A stretch of DNA of 64,000 bases from an uncultured Bacteroidota bacterium (GCA_902786595.1 CADADB010000003.1:1-64000); one strand, 5' to 3'. Counted from the first letter of the stretch, positions 9,753-18,756 are shown. Notes: generated from the sequence alone by a model not told the origin. A program made the numbers and translations.

Positions 9753-9781
9753 TTGATAATTGATAATTGATAATTGATAAT
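9751..9781. repeat. Heptad array, 4 x AATTGAT
   Basis: Four perfect head-to-tail copies of AATTGAT (plus a partial) start inside the psd stop codon. Confidence 0.85.
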
Positions 9782-9844
9782 GAGGGGGGATAGGTACTTT
9801 CTGTGTTTCTAATCACTATTCACTATATAACGAATCCCCAGTCT

Positions 9845-9877
9845 CAATAACCAATAACCCATAACCCATAACCATTG
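9845..9877. repeat. Heptad array CAATAAC/CCATAAC ending in a TTG start codon
   Basis: Four heptads are followed by CATTG, whose TTG is the start of the next gene. The related array at 55345-55379 ends in CATTATG, suggesting that two bases (AT) were lost here. Confidence 0.8.
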
Positions 9878-11827
9878 AAATTAAGTGTTGTCATCGTCAA
9901 TTACAACGTTTCGGCGTTTTTGGAGCAGGCGCTTGCGTCTGCACTGAAAGCCATGCGCGGTATTGACGGAGAGATCTTCGTGGTGGACAACCGCTCTGTG
10001 GATAACTCCGTGGCGATGGTGAAGGAGAAATTTCCACAAGTAAAACTTATTGAGAATCAGGAAAATGTTGGTTTTGCGAAGGCGAATAACCAAGCCATCC
10101 GTATCGCTTCCGGCGAATATGTGCTGCTGCTCAATCCCGACACGCTTGTGGAGGAAGACACTTTTGAGAAGTGTCTGCGCTTTATGGACGATACTCCCGA
10201 TTGTGGCGGTCTGGGCGTGAAGATGGTGGACGGCCAGGGTCGTTTTCTCCCCGAATCAAAACGCGGGATCCCATATCCGAAGGCATCGTTCTACAAACTG
10301 TTTGGCCTTTCGAAACTTTTCCCGAAGTCGCAGAAGTTCGGCGCTTACCATGCAACCTACATCGGAGAGGACGAGACGCATGAGGTGGAAGTGCTCTCCG
10401 GTGCCTTTATGATGATGCGCAAGTCGGTGTTGGAACAGGTAGGACTTCTGGATGAGGATTATTTCATGTACGGTGAGGATATTGACTTGTCGTACCGGAT
10501 TTTGAAGGGCGGTTACAAGAACTACTATTTCCCTCAGACCCGCATTATCCACTATAAGGGCGAAAGCACCAAAAAAGGGAGTCTGAACTACGTGTATGTC
10601 TTCTACAAGGCGATGCAGATTTTCGCCAAGAAGCATTTTTCCGGGAATAACGCCAAAATTTTTAACATAGCCATTGACATCGCCATTTGGCTTCGAGCGG
10701 CGTTGGCTGCGCTGAAGCGGATTTTCAGCCGCATCCTGTTGCCGATGCTGGATTTAATCTTCATTTTTGCAGGCCTGTTTGCGATTTCCAAATATTGGGA
10801 GCATAACGTGTTGCTGCAACGCAATTCTTCTTTCTCTGACTTCTATTTCTACGTGGTGCTGCCGGGTTACGCTTTGTTGTGGCTGATTTCCATTTGGATT
10901 AGCGGAGGTTACCGGAAGCCCGTGAAGCGCTCGTTGCTGAATCGCGGCATCGTGGTGGGGACAGTCATTATCCTGCTGATTTACGCTTTGTTGCCTGAAA
11001 CCATGCGCTTTTCGCGTGCGGTGGTTGTCATTGGGGCGGTGTGGGCTTTGTTCGTCGTGAATGCCCTGCGCTATCTCCTTTCCAAATGGAAACTGATAGA
11101 AGTCGATAACCGCCAGTTGAACCAGCGTATCGCTATTGTGGGCGGCCAACAGGAAACGGAGCGCGTGTTGGGTATGGTCCAGTCAATGAATGAACCCCGC
11201 GAATTTGTCGGTCTGATCATGACCGAACGTCTTGACAATGAGAATCGTATGTGCATCGGTGAGGTGGCCGATCTTGCCGAGCTGCTCACCATATACCATA
11301 TCAACGAGGTCATCTTTTGTGCTCGTGATATTCCCGCAGACCAGATTATCGATTGGATGAACCGTCTGCAAAACACGCAAGTGGAGTTCAAAATCGCGCC
11401 CGAGGACAGCTCATCGCTCATCGGCAGCAATTCCATCTTCACTACAGAAGACCTCTATACCATTCCGTTGCAGACGGTCTATCAGCAGCGGAACCGCCAC
11501 ATCAAGCGTACTTTTGATATCATGACCGCCTTGCTGTTGCTACTTTTCATTTGGCTTGACATCTGGTTTGTCAAACAGAAGGGTGGCTTTGTGCGCAATA
11601 TTTTCGCTGTGCTGAAAGGGGATAAGAGTTGGGTGGGATTGCATCCTAATGTTTCCTCCCCGGAGACCCCAACTATTGTCGGTGTACTACATCCTGCAGA
11701 CGCATATCCGAATAATTCTTTTTCCGACGAAATGGTTGCTCGCTTGGAGGAACTATACGCTCGTAATTATCAGGTGCGAAACGACTTGACCATCGTGTTG
11801 AAAGGCTTTGTGAAACTAGGGGAATAG
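9875..11827 (+). CDS. GT2 glycosyltransferase fused to a WbaP-like membrane half
   Basis: 650 residues. Residues 1-235 are a family-2 glycosyltransferase of the WbbL/rhamnosyltransferase type (LSVVIVNYNVS, VDNRSVDNS, LNPDTLVEED as the DxD-like metal site, YGEDIDLSYR). Residues about 275-420 hold an amphipathic stretch and four hydrophobic segments. Residues about 420-545 resemble the CoA-binding-like domain of polyprenyl glycosylphosphotransferases (RIAIVGGQQETERVLGMV), and the C-terminus has a degenerate start of a sugar-transferase domain (IKRTFDIMTALLLLLFIW, LKGDKSWVGLHP) without the usual catalytic body. It probably adds a sugar in surface polysaccharide or LPS synthesis at the inner membrane. 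The start must be TTG: an in-frame TAA lies two codons upstream (9869-9871), and the next Met would delete the first strand of the GT fold. Confidence 0.8.
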   Translation: MKLSVVIVNYNVSAFLEQALASALKAMRGIDGEIFVVDNRSVDNSVAMVKEKFPQVKLIENQENVGFAKANNQAIRIASGEYVLLLNPDTLVEEDTFEKCLRFMDDTPDCGGLGVKMVDGQGRFLPESKRGIPYPKASFYKLFGLSKLFPKSQKFGAYHATYIGEDETHEVEVLSGAFMMMRKSVLEQVGLLDEDYFMYGEDIDLSYRILKGGYKNYYFPQTRIIHYKGESTKKGSLNYVYVFYKAMQIFAKKHFSGNNAKIFNIAIDIAIWLRAALAALKRIFSRILLPMLDLIFIFAGLFAISKYWEHNVLLQRNSSFSDFYFYVVLPGYALLWLISIWISGGYRKPVKRSLLNRGIVVGTVIILLIYALLPETMRFSRAVVVIGAVWALFVVNALRYLLSKWKLIEVDNRQLNQRIAIVGGQQETERVLGMVQSMNEPREFVGLIMTERLDNENRMCIGEVADLAELLTIYHINEVIFCARDIPADQIIDWMNRLQNTQVEFKIAPEDSSSLIGSNSIFTTEDLYTIPLQTVYQQRNRHIKRTFDIMTALLLLLFIWLDIWFVKQKGGFVRNIFAVLKGDKSWVGLHPNVSSPETPTIVGVLHPADAYPNNSFSDEMVARLEELYARNYQVRNDLTIVLKGFVKLGE

Positions 11828-11843
11828 ACGTCCAAAAAAATCG

Positions 11844-11851
11844 TATCTTTG
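11844..11851 (+). promoter_or_regulatory. -7 element TATCTTTG for uvrA
   Basis: Exact TAnnTTTG match 30 nt before the GTG start of uvrA, just after the preceding stop codon. Confidence 0.6.
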
Positions 11852-11880
11852 CCGCCTTGTAAAAAAATCAGTAACCTATT

Positions 11881-14718
11881 GTGGAAAAGGACAAAAACGT
11901 TGAGCCAGAGGATGTTTTGGTGGTAACTGGCGCTCGCGAAAACAACCTGAAGAATGTTTCGATAACCATTCCGCAGCAAAAACTGGTGGTCATCACCGGC
12001 TTGAGCGGCAGCGGTAAGTCATCGTTGGCCTTTGACACCATCTATGCCGAGGGACAGCGGCGCTATCTGGAGACCTATTCCGCCTACGCCCGTCATTTTA
12101 TCGGCAACATGGAACATCCTGATGTCGATAAGATTTCCGGTCTCAACCCTGTGATTTCCATCGAGCAGAAAACCGTGAACAAGAACCCTCGTTCCACAGT
12201 GGGAACTGTTACGGAAGTATATGATTTTCTGCGACTTCTATATGCTCGCGTGGCCGATGCTTACTCCTACAATACGGAGGAGAAAATGGTGCACTATTCG
12301 GAGAAGGAGCTCATAGATCTGATTCTGACGCGCTACAAGGGCAAGTCCGTCACGTTGCTCGCTCCCGTGGTGAAACGCCGTAAAGGTCACTACCGCGAGC
12401 TGTTCGAAAATATCCGCAAACAAGGTTTTACCCGCGTGCGCGTGGATGGCGTGATGAAGCCGTTGATGATGGGGATGCAGGTCGATCGATACAAGATCCA
12501 TGATATTGAACTTTCGGTTGATAACCTTACCGTGTCGGATTATTCGCAGAAGCGCTTGGCTAACAGCGTGCAAATCGCGATGAAGTACGGCAAGGGCTCC
12601 CTTATGATTCTCGACAATGAATCCAAGGAGGTGAAAAACTACAGCAAGTTCCTGATGTGTCCTACCACTGGCATTTCCTATCCGGAACCGGAGCCCAACA
12701 CCTTCTCGTTCAATTCGCCGTATGGCGCGTGCGAGTATTGCAACGGGTTGGGCAGCATCACTGAAATCGACATCGACAAGGTGATTCCCGACAAGAACAA
12801 ATCCATCAAGGCGGGTGGTATTGCTATCTTGGGAGAATATAAGAGCACATTGCTGTTCAGAACGTTGGAGGCCTTGGCGGAAAAATACGGTTTTTCGTTG
12901 TCCGACCCCATCAAGAAACTGAACGAGCAGCAGCTGAACGCGGTGTTGTATGGCACCACGGAGATTTTGCATGTGAAGCGCGAAGTGGCGGGCCTGTCAC
13001 CGATGCGCAAGACGTTCGAGGGGGTGGTGAACTTCCTGGGAAATCTCAACGAGGAGAGTATGCCTGCGTCGTTCAAGAAGTGGATTTCCCAGTTCGTGAA
13101 CACGATTCCCTGTCCGCACTGCCATGGCGCCCGCCTGCGCACAGAGTCGCTGCATTTCCGCATTGAGGATAAAAGCATAGCCGACCTTACCCACATGGAC
13201 ATGTCGGAACTGCTGGACTGGTGTCGGAAGCTGCCTTCCCATCTGGATCCCGCCAAGAAGCATATCGCCACTGAAATCCTGCGTGAAATCACCTTCCGAC
13301 TGGAGTTCTTGTGCGATGTGGGTGTGCAGTATCTGTCGCTGGACCGTTCCTCGGCATCGTTGTCGGGTGGCGAGGCACAGCGTATCCGTCTGGCCACGCA
13401 AATCAGCTCTCAATTGGTGAATGTGATGTATATCCTCGACGAGCCAAGCATCGGGCTGCACCAGCGCGACAACCACTATCTCATCGAATCGTTGCGCCAT
13501 CTTCGCGACATGAGCAATTCGGTGATTGTGGTGGAGCACGACCGCGACATGATGAAAGCCGCCGATTACATCGTTGATGTGGGCCCTGCGGCGGGTGAAT
13601 ATGGTGGCGAGATTGTGGCGGCCGGTACTTATAAAGAAATTCTCAAAAGCGGCTCGTTGACAGCCGATTACCTCAAGGGAAAGAAGAAAATCAAACTTCC
13701 GAAGGCGCGTCGCTCTGGCAATGGCGAATGGTTGACCATCGTGGGCGCGACGGGCAACAACCTCAAAAATGTGACGGTTGAATTCCCTTTAGGTACGTTC
13801 ATCTGCGTGACGGGCGTCTCCGGTAGTGGAAAATCCACGCTGATTAACGAGACACTTTATCCGATACTGAACCATTACATCTACCGTTCGGAAAAGAAAC
13901 CGTTACCGTACAAAGATGTGGTCGGATTAGAATATATCAACAAAATCATTGACATCAACCAGCAGCCCATCGGACGCACTCCGCGTTCCAATCCTGCAAC
14001 GTATGTGGGGGTGTTTGAGGATATCCGGAAGCTGTTTACCCAGATGCCCGAGTCGAAGATCCGAGGGTACAAGCCGGGACGGTTTTCCTTCAACGTGTCG
14101 GGCGGCCGCTGCGAGGAGTGCAAGGGCGCGGGTGTGAAGACCATCGAGATGAACTTCCTGCCCGATGTGTATGTTACCTGCGACAAGTGCGGTGGCAAAC
14201 GCTACAACGACGAAACACTGGAGATTCGCTACAAGGGAAAGTCCATCAATGATGTGTTGGAGATGGATATTCACACAGCCATTGAGTTTTTTGAGAATAT
14301 CCCGGCCATTGTGCGCGAACTGAAGACCATGGATGACGTGGGCTTGGGTTACCTGAAACTTGGTCAGCCCTCCACCACGCTTTCGGGCGGTGAGGCGCAG
14401 CGCATCAAACTGGCGGCGGAACTCTCGAAAAAGGACACAGGCAATACCTTATATATATTAGACGAACCTACAACAGGTTTGCACTTCCATGATATCGCCA
14501 TTCTGCTGGATGTGCTGAACCGTTTGGTGGAAAAGGGCAATACCGTCATCGTGATTGAGCACAACATGGATGTCATTAAGATGGCGGACTGGATCATCGA
14601 CATGGGCCCCGAAGGCGGCCGCAGCGGCGGCGAACTGGTGGCCTGTGGCACCCCGGAGGAGATCGTGCAGCAAGGGGTAGGGTTTACGGCAGAGTATCTC
14701 GCAAAAGAACTCAAGTGA
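11881..14718 (+). CDS. uvrA: UvrABC excinuclease subunit A
   Basis: 945 residues, full length. Two ABC ATPase halves are complete: Walker A GLSGSGKSS (about residue 40) and GVSGSGKST (about 646); signatures LSGGEAQRIRLA (about 494) and LSGGEAQRIKLA (about 835), each followed by a YILDEP Walker B. Zinc sites: CEECKGAG and CDKCGGKRY (from about 745) form the C-terminal zinc finger; the first zinc site begins CPTTG instead of CPxC, with ACEYCNGLG later, so one ligand differs from E. coli. UvrA scans DNA for bulky lesions in nucleotide excision repair. The start is GTG at 11881; an in-frame TAA at 11872-11874 excludes a longer N-terminus. Own promoter at 11844. Confidence 0.96.
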   Translation: MEKDKNVEPEDVLVVTGARENNLKNVSITIPQQKLVVITGLSGSGKSSLAFDTIYAEGQRRYLETYSAYARHFIGNMEHPDVDKISGLNPVISIEQKTVNKNPRSTVGTVTEVYDFLRLLYARVADAYSYNTEEKMVHYSEKELIDLILTRYKGKSVTLLAPVVKRRKGHYRELFENIRKQGFTRVRVDGVMKPLMMGMQVDRYKIHDIELSVDNLTVSDYSQKRLANSVQIAMKYGKGSLMILDNESKEVKNYSKFLMCPTTGISYPEPEPNTFSFNSPYGACEYCNGLGSITEIDIDKVIPDKNKSIKAGGIAILGEYKSTLLFRTLEALAEKYGFSLSDPIKKLNEQQLNAVLYGTTEILHVKREVAGLSPMRKTFEGVVNFLGNLNEESMPASFKKWISQFVNTIPCPHCHGARLRTESLHFRIEDKSIADLTHMDMSELLDWCRKLPSHLDPAKKHIATEILREITFRLEFLCDVGVQYLSLDRSSASLSGGEAQRIRLATQISSQLVNVMYILDEPSIGLHQRDNHYLIESLRHLRDMSNSVIVVEHDRDMMKAADYIVDVGPAAGEYGGEIVAAGTYKEILKSGSLTADYLKGKKKIKLPKARRSGNGEWLTIVGATGNNLKNVTVEFPLGTFICVTGVSGSGKSTLINETLYPILNHYIYRSEKKPLPYKDVVGLEYINKIIDINQQPIGRTPRSNPATYVGVFEDIRKLFTQMPESKIRGYKPGRFSFNVSGGRCEECKGAGVKTIEMNFLPDVYVTCDKCGGKRYNDETLEIRYKGKSINDVLEMDIHTAIEFFENIPAIVRELKTMDDVGLGYLKLGQPSTTLSGGEAQRIKLAAELSKKDTGNTLYILDEPTTGLHFHDIAILLDVLNRLVEKGNTVIVIEHNMDVIKMADWIIDMGPEGGRSGGELVACGTPEEIVQQGVGFTAEYLAKELK

Positions 14719-14751
14719 TAGTGCTATTAGCTTTTAGCTGTTGGCTCAATC

Positions 14752-14786
14752 AAATCCAAAATCCAAAGTCCAAAGTCCAAAGTCCA
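14752..14786. repeat. Heptad array, unit AAATCCA/AAGTCCA
   Basis: Five consecutive 7-nt units between uvrA and the promoter of the DUF349 gene. Confidence 0.8.
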
Positions 14787-14804
14787 TCGTCCCAAAAAAA
14801 AGTG

Positions 14805-14812
14805 TATCTTCG
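14805..14812 (+). promoter_or_regulatory. Candidate -7 element TATCTTCG for the DUF349 gene
   Basis: One mismatch from TAnnTTTG, 40 nt before the ATG at 14852; followed by GCGGCC as in other promoters of this window. Confidence 0.45.
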
Positions 14813-14851
14813 CGGCCGTTTTAAATTAATCACCAATAACTTTAAAAAAGT

Positions 14852-16999
14852 ATGGAATCACAAGAACTTCTTCACCCGGAAAATTCTGAAATCCAGAATA
14901 ATGAGGTGAACCCTGTAGCTTCTCAAGAAGCTCAAACCGTTAATGAGAATGCAACTCCCGCATCCCCAGTGGAACCCGAAATCGCGGAACCCGTGACGGA
15001 ACCGCAACCCGAAACTTCCGCTGAACAAACTCAGGAGATGCCTGAACCGCAGCCGGAAGTGGCGGAGGAACCCGCTCAAGAACCTGTTGCAGAACCCGCT
15101 CCCGAAGCCGCAGAACATGCCGAGGAGCCCGAACAACCCGCTGAGACTTTGGAACAGGTGGAAGCCGAATATGCCGACTTCGACCTTGAAAAGTGTGTGG
15201 ATGAGTTGGAAAAACTGGTTGTGGAACGCAACTTCAACATCATCAAGCAGCGCGTGGGTGTGATCCGCGCCAAAGCCCTTGAGTTTTTGCGTGAGCGCAG
15301 ACGTGCACGCCAGGCCGAATTTGAGGCCGCCAAAGCCGCTGCCGAAGCTGCCGCCGCTGAAATCCCCGAAGGTCAGGAAGCTCCTGCCGCTCCTGAGTTC
15401 AACAATGAGCCCGATGAGCTGGAAAAACGCTTCAACACCGCCTTCCAGACCTACAAGGACAACAAGGCCGCTTTCATTGAGGAAATTGAGCAACAGAAAG
15501 TCAAGAACTTAGATATCAAAAACAATATTATTGAAGGCCTGAAACGCCTCTTGGAAACCGAATCCAACCTCAAGGTCCTGAACGACCAGGTCAAGGAATT
15601 CCAGGAACAATGGAAGGCCACCGGTCCCGTGCCGCAATCCGAGTCCACCAACCTTTGGCAGAATTATCATTTCTATATCGAGAAATTCTTCGACATTGTC
15701 CGTATGAACCGCGAAATGCGTATGCTGGATTATAAGAAGAACCTCGAAAGCAAACTGCAGATCTGTGAAAAGGCCGAATCACTCCTGCTGAATGATTCCA
15801 TCAACCAATCGTTCAATGAATTGCAGGAACTCCACCGTCAGTGGAAGGAAATCGGACCGGTTCCGGATGACAAGAAAGAGGAAATCTGGGAACGCTTCAA
15901 AACCGCTTCCGACCAAATCAACCAGCGTCGTAGAGAACACTATGACAAGCTGTTCGCTGAAGAGCAGAACAACTACAACGCCAAGGTCGTGCTTTGCGAG
16001 CAGGCCGAGGAATTGGTTGCTAAACCGGTTGAGCAAGTTTCTGAATACAATGAGGTCAGCGACAAGTTGAACGAGCTGTTCAGCTTGTGGAAAACGCTGG
16101 GACCCGCTCCTGCCAAGCTGAACGACGAGATCTGGATGCGCTTCAAGTCCAATCTCGACAAATTCTTCCAGCAGAAGAAGGAGTACTTCCAGCAGATCAA
16201 GGACACGCAGATGCAGAATTACAACCAGAAGTTGAATCTGGCCATCCAGGCGGAGGGCATTGCCGACAGAACCGACTGGAAACAGGCCACCGACGAGATT
16301 CTGGCGCTGCAAACGGAATGGAAGAGCATCGGTGCCACCCCGCGCAAGTACTCCGACCAAGTGTGGAAACGTTTCCGCGCCGCTTGCGACAAGTTCTTCG
16401 AGGCCAAGGCCAAGTTCTTCAGCAATGTGCAAGGCGAGGAGAATGAGAATCTGCAAAAGAAAGAGGAACTTATCCAGAAGATTTTGGGTTATGAGTTCGG
16501 CGAGGACCGCAATGCCAACCTCGACGCCATGAAGGCCTACCAGAAGGAGTGGTTGGAAATCGGTTTCGTGCCGCGTGCCGACAAGGATCGCATCTACACC
16601 GAGTACCGCAACGCCATCAACAAGCGCTTCGCGGAACTCAAGGTGAGCGCCGATGATATGCGCCACAACCGCTATCAGTCCCGCATCGATGATATCATGC
16701 GCAATCCTAACGCCGATAAGCTCATCGACAAGGAGAAAAACTTCCTCACTACCAAGCTGGCTCGCCTCAAAGACGATATCGTGCTGTGGGAGAATAACTT
16801 GGGATTCTTCTCCAACTCCAAGAACGCTGAAATCCTGACGGCCGAATTCCGCAAGAAAATCGAGTCCGCCAAGAAGGAAGTGGCAGATCTGGAGTATAAG
16901 ATCAAGATGATGAACAACCCGAAGGCCGCAGAGCAGGCAGAAGCCCCCGCCGCTGATGCCGAACCCGCTGCCGAAACGGAAACTCCCGCCGAAGCGTAA
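14852..16999 (+). CDS. DUF349-repeat protein with acidic Pro/Glu-rich N-terminus
   Basis: 715 residues. Residues about 15-110 are low-complexity Glu/Pro/Ala (EPVTEPQPETSAEQTQ). The rest is helical and charged, with at least five DUF349 repeats recognised by the W(K)xxGPVP...xWxRF pattern: QWKATGPVP, QWKEIGPVP, LWKTLGPAP, EWKSIGATP, EWLEIGFVP. The C-terminus again becomes Ala/Glu/Pro-rich. No signal peptide or membrane segment is visible, so it is probably cytosolic. DUF349 proteins are common in Bacteroidetes and Actinobacteria; their function is not established. A large antisense open frame (15779-16666) is a composition artefact. The downstream array of heptads separates it from the DUF2147 gene. 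Confidence 0.88.
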   Translation: MESQELLHPENSEIQNNEVNPVASQEAQTVNENATPASPVEPEIAEPVTEPQPETSAEQTQEMPEPQPEVAEEPAQEPVAEPAPEAAEHAEEPEQPAETLEQVEAEYADFDLEKCVDELEKLVVERNFNIIKQRVGVIRAKALEFLRERRRARQAEFEAAKAAAEAAAAEIPEGQEAPAAPEFNNEPDELEKRFNTAFQTYKDNKAAFIEEIEQQKVKNLDIKNNIIEGLKRLLETESNLKVLNDQVKEFQEQWKATGPVPQSESTNLWQNYHFYIEKFFDIVRMNREMRMLDYKKNLESKLQICEKAESLLLNDSINQSFNELQELHRQWKEIGPVPDDKKEEIWERFKTASDQINQRRREHYDKLFAEEQNNYNAKVVLCEQAEELVAKPVEQVSEYNEVSDKLNELFSLWKTLGPAPAKLNDEIWMRFKSNLDKFFQQKKEYFQQIKDTQMQNYNQKLNLAIQAEGIADRTDWKQATDEILALQTEWKSIGATPRKYSDQVWKRFRAACDKFFEAKAKFFSNVQGEENENLQKKEELIQKILGYEFGEDRNANLDAMKAYQKEWLEIGFVPRADKDRIYTEYRNAINKRFAELKVSADDMRHNRYQSRIDDIMRNPNADKLIDKEKNFLTTKLARLKDDIVLWENNLGFFSNSKNAEILTAEFRKKIESAKKEVADLEYKIKMMNNPKAAEQAEAPAADAEPAAETETPAEA

Positions 17000-17000
17000 A

Positions 17001-17070
17001 TATAGCTGTTAGCTGTTGGCCATTGGCTTTTAGCTTTTGCCAATAGCCAATAGCTAAAAGCCAAAAGCCA
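17001..17070. repeat. Heptad array (TAGCTGT / AGCCAAA) with inverted halves
   Basis: About ten 7-nt units. The first half is written in one orientation (TAGCTGT, TGGCTTT) and the second in its reverse complement (AGCTAAA, AGCCAAA): GGCTTTTAGCTTTT pairs with the AGCTAAAAGCC side, so a long hairpin is possible. It ends eight nt before the next ATG. Confidence 0.8.
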
Positions 17071-17077
17071 AAAAAAA

Positions 17078-17542
17078 ATGTTAAGAACCATCATCATTTT
17101 TTGCACACTACTTATAGTACCTGCTTTATCTGCGGTCGCCCAAACGGAGGCCGCAGATAAAATTTTAGGTACGTATTATATCTCGGACGACACCTCGGAC
17201 GAGGATTGTAAGGTGAAAATCACCAAGGACAAGTCCGGCACCTACAGTGGCCGCATTATCTGGGTGAAGAATCCCTATTTCAAGGACGGCACCCTGAAGC
17301 GGGACATCAAGAATCCCGATCCGGCGAAACGGAACACCCCCGGCGACCAGATTCCGCTCATTTTCCATTTCAGGTATGATGCGAACAAGAAACAGTGGGT
17401 GGATGGCGAAATCTACGATCCTGTGCACGGCAAGACCTACAAGTGCAAGATGTGGTTCGAGAATGACAAAACCTTGCGCGTCCGCGGTTACATCGGCGTG
17501 CCCGCATTGGGCAGAACCATGACGTGGAAGAAATTGTCGTAA
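17078..17542 (+). CDS. DUF2147 secreted/periplasmic protein
   Basis: 154 residues with a signal peptide (MLRTIIIFCTLLIVPALSAVAQ). The mature part follows the DUF2147 pattern: ILGTYYISDDTSDEDCKVKI, YSGRIIWVKNP, a TPGDQIP segment, and the closing beta hairpin KCKMWFENDKTLRVRGY with IGVPALGRTMTW. DUF2147 proteins are small periplasmic beta-barrel-like proteins of unknown function, often called by the phrase 'W.GxxxGRT.xW'. It precedes the S4 gene by 27 nt consisting entirely of a heptad array, so the two may be cotranscribed. Confidence 0.87.
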   Translation: MLRTIIIFCTLLIVPALSAVAQTEAADKILGTYYISDDTSDEDCKVKITKDKSGTYSGRIIWVKNPYFKDGTLKRDIKNPDPAKRNTPGDQIPLIFHFRYDANKKQWVDGEIYDPVHGKTYKCKMWFENDKTLRVRGYIGVPALGRTMTWKKLS

Positions 17543-17568
17543 ATCGTAAACCGAAAACCGCAAATCGA
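17543..17568. repeat. Heptad array, unit AAATCGT/AAACCGA
   Basis: About four units fill the whole gap between DUF2147 and the S4-domain gene; it shares unit sequence with the arrays at 7189, 32265 and 48202. Confidence 0.7.
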
Positions 17569-17569
17569 A

Positions 17570-17956
17570 ATGGAGAAACTCAACGTCCGAATCGACAAAT
17601 GGCTGTGGATGGTGCGGTTGTACAAGACCCGTTCCATCGCCACGGAGGCCTGCAACGCCGGGAAGGTGAAACTCAACGGCGAGAACGTGAAGCCATCGCG
17701 TGACGTGCGTGTCGGCGAGGTGTATGAGGTGCATATCGGCTCGCTGCACAAGACCGTGGAGGTGGTGGATGCGCCGAAAAGCAGGGTAGGGGCGCCGTTG
17801 GTGCCGCAATACTGCACCGACCTCACTCCCCAAGCCGAATACGACCGCATGAAAACCCTCAAGACCCAGGAGTTCCGCCCGCACGGCCTCGGCCGCCCCA
17901 CCAAACGCGAACGCCGCCAACTCGATTTTATTAAAGAAAACTATTTCGAAAGTTAG
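17570..17956 (+). CDS. S4-domain RNA-binding protein, Hsp15-like
   Basis: 128 residues. The N-terminal S4 domain is clear (VRIDKWLWMVRLYKTRSIA, then GKVKLNGENVKPSRDVRVGE), and the C-terminus is basic with GLGRPTKRERRQLDF, a tail seen in Hsp15/HslR proteins. Family knowledge: Hsp15 binds stalled 50S subunits carrying peptidyl-tRNA and helps recycle them. Cytosolic. Confidence that it is an Hsp15-type S4 protein is high; whether it does the same job in Bacteroidales is inferred. Confidence 0.88.
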   Translation: MEKLNVRIDKWLWMVRLYKTRSIATEACNAGKVKLNGENVKPSRDVRVGEVYEVHIGSLHKTVEVVDAPKSRVGAPLVPQYCTDLTPQAEYDRMKTLKTQEFRPHGLGRPTKRERRQLDFIKENYFES

Positions 17957-18001
17957 TAGTTAGTAGTTATAAGGGAAACGGAACGAACATCCGATTTAAT
18001 T

Positions 18002-18036
18002 ATCCATTATCCATTATCAATTATCAATTATCCATT
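18002..18036. repeat. Heptad array, 5 units ATCCATT/ATCAATT
   Basis: Five in-phase 7-nt units end nine nt before the ATG at 18046. A separate short run of TAGTAGT units lies at 17955-17969, right at the preceding stop. Confidence 0.8.
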
Positions 18037-18045
18037 AAGACAACA

Positions 18046-18753
18046 ATGTCCGTAATCCTAATCGCCTCCCTGCTCCCCGTCATCTTGCTGATGACCTACA
18101 TCTACAAACGGGACACGTTCAACAAAGAACCGTGGCCGTTGTTGATGAAAGCTTTCCTTTTCGGCGTGTTGGCCGCATTCATCGATATTCCTGTCGCAGG
18201 GTTGTTGCAGTTTCTTGTACCCAAAGTGTTTAGCTCTCCAGGTTGGGACGCCTTCCACACGGCGTTTTTCGGCGCGGCTTTCCCGGAGGAATTCTGCAAG
18301 CTGCTGATGCTTTATCTTTGCATCTGGAAAAATCCCAATTTTGACGAGTACTACGATGGTTTGGAGTATGCCGCGTTTGTGGGATTGGGCTTTGCGGGCA
18401 TCGAGAACGTGATGTATATCATGCAGGGCGGATTGGGTCTGGCGGTCGGACGAGGTATCTTTGCCGTTCCCGCACACTTCTTCTTCGCCATCTTCATGGG
18501 CTATTTCTTTTCATTGGCCCGCTTCCGCTACCAAAACAAAAATCGTTACCTTTTCCTGGCCTACATAATTCCTGTCATCTTGCACGGCACGTACGATTTC
18601 CTGTTGATGTATGTCAATAACCTCAATGGTGACACGGACACGATGCAGGATGTGAGTCCGTTGGCTGGCATCCTTTATGTTGGATTCCTGGTCTTTTTCT
18701 TCTTCGTGTGGCGTTTCGCCGTGCGGAGGGTGCAAAAGATGTCCGGACAGTAG
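18046..18753 (+). CDS. PrsW-like intramembrane metalloprotease
   Basis: 235 residues with about seven hydrophobic segments, beginning directly with SVILIASLLPVILLMTYIY. Three conserved motifs of the PrsW/CPBP-related family are in place: FPEEFCK (EExxK, near residue 80), FAGIENVMY (FxxxE, near residue 110) and HGTYDF (HxxxD, near residue 180), together with PAHFFFAIFMGYF. In Bacillus, PrsW cleaves an anti-sigma factor at the membrane; the substrate here is unknown. An ECF-type sigma gene is 2.5 kb away on the other strand, but no anti-sigma gene was seen near either. Confidence 0.85.
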   Translation: MSVILIASLLPVILLMTYIYKRDTFNKEPWPLLMKAFLFGVLAAFIDIPVAGLLQFLVPKVFSSPGWDAFHTAFFGAAFPEEFCKLLMLYLCIWKNPNFDEYYDGLEYAAFVGLGFAGIENVMYIMQGGLGLAVGRGIFAVPAHFFFAIFMGYFFSLARFRYQNKNRYLFLAYIIPVILHGTYDFLLMYVNNLNGDTDTMQDVSPLAGILYVGFLVFFFFVWRFAVRRVQKMSGQ

Positions 18754-18756
18754 AAT

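Noticed and set aside
12238-13539. Several 180-244-residue minus frames
   Set aside because: They are antisense to uvrA and show no start context or domain.
15779-16666. 295-residue minus frame rich in Leu/Val/Glu
   Set aside because: Reverse complement of the Lys/Gln/Glu-rich DUF349 region; composition artefact.
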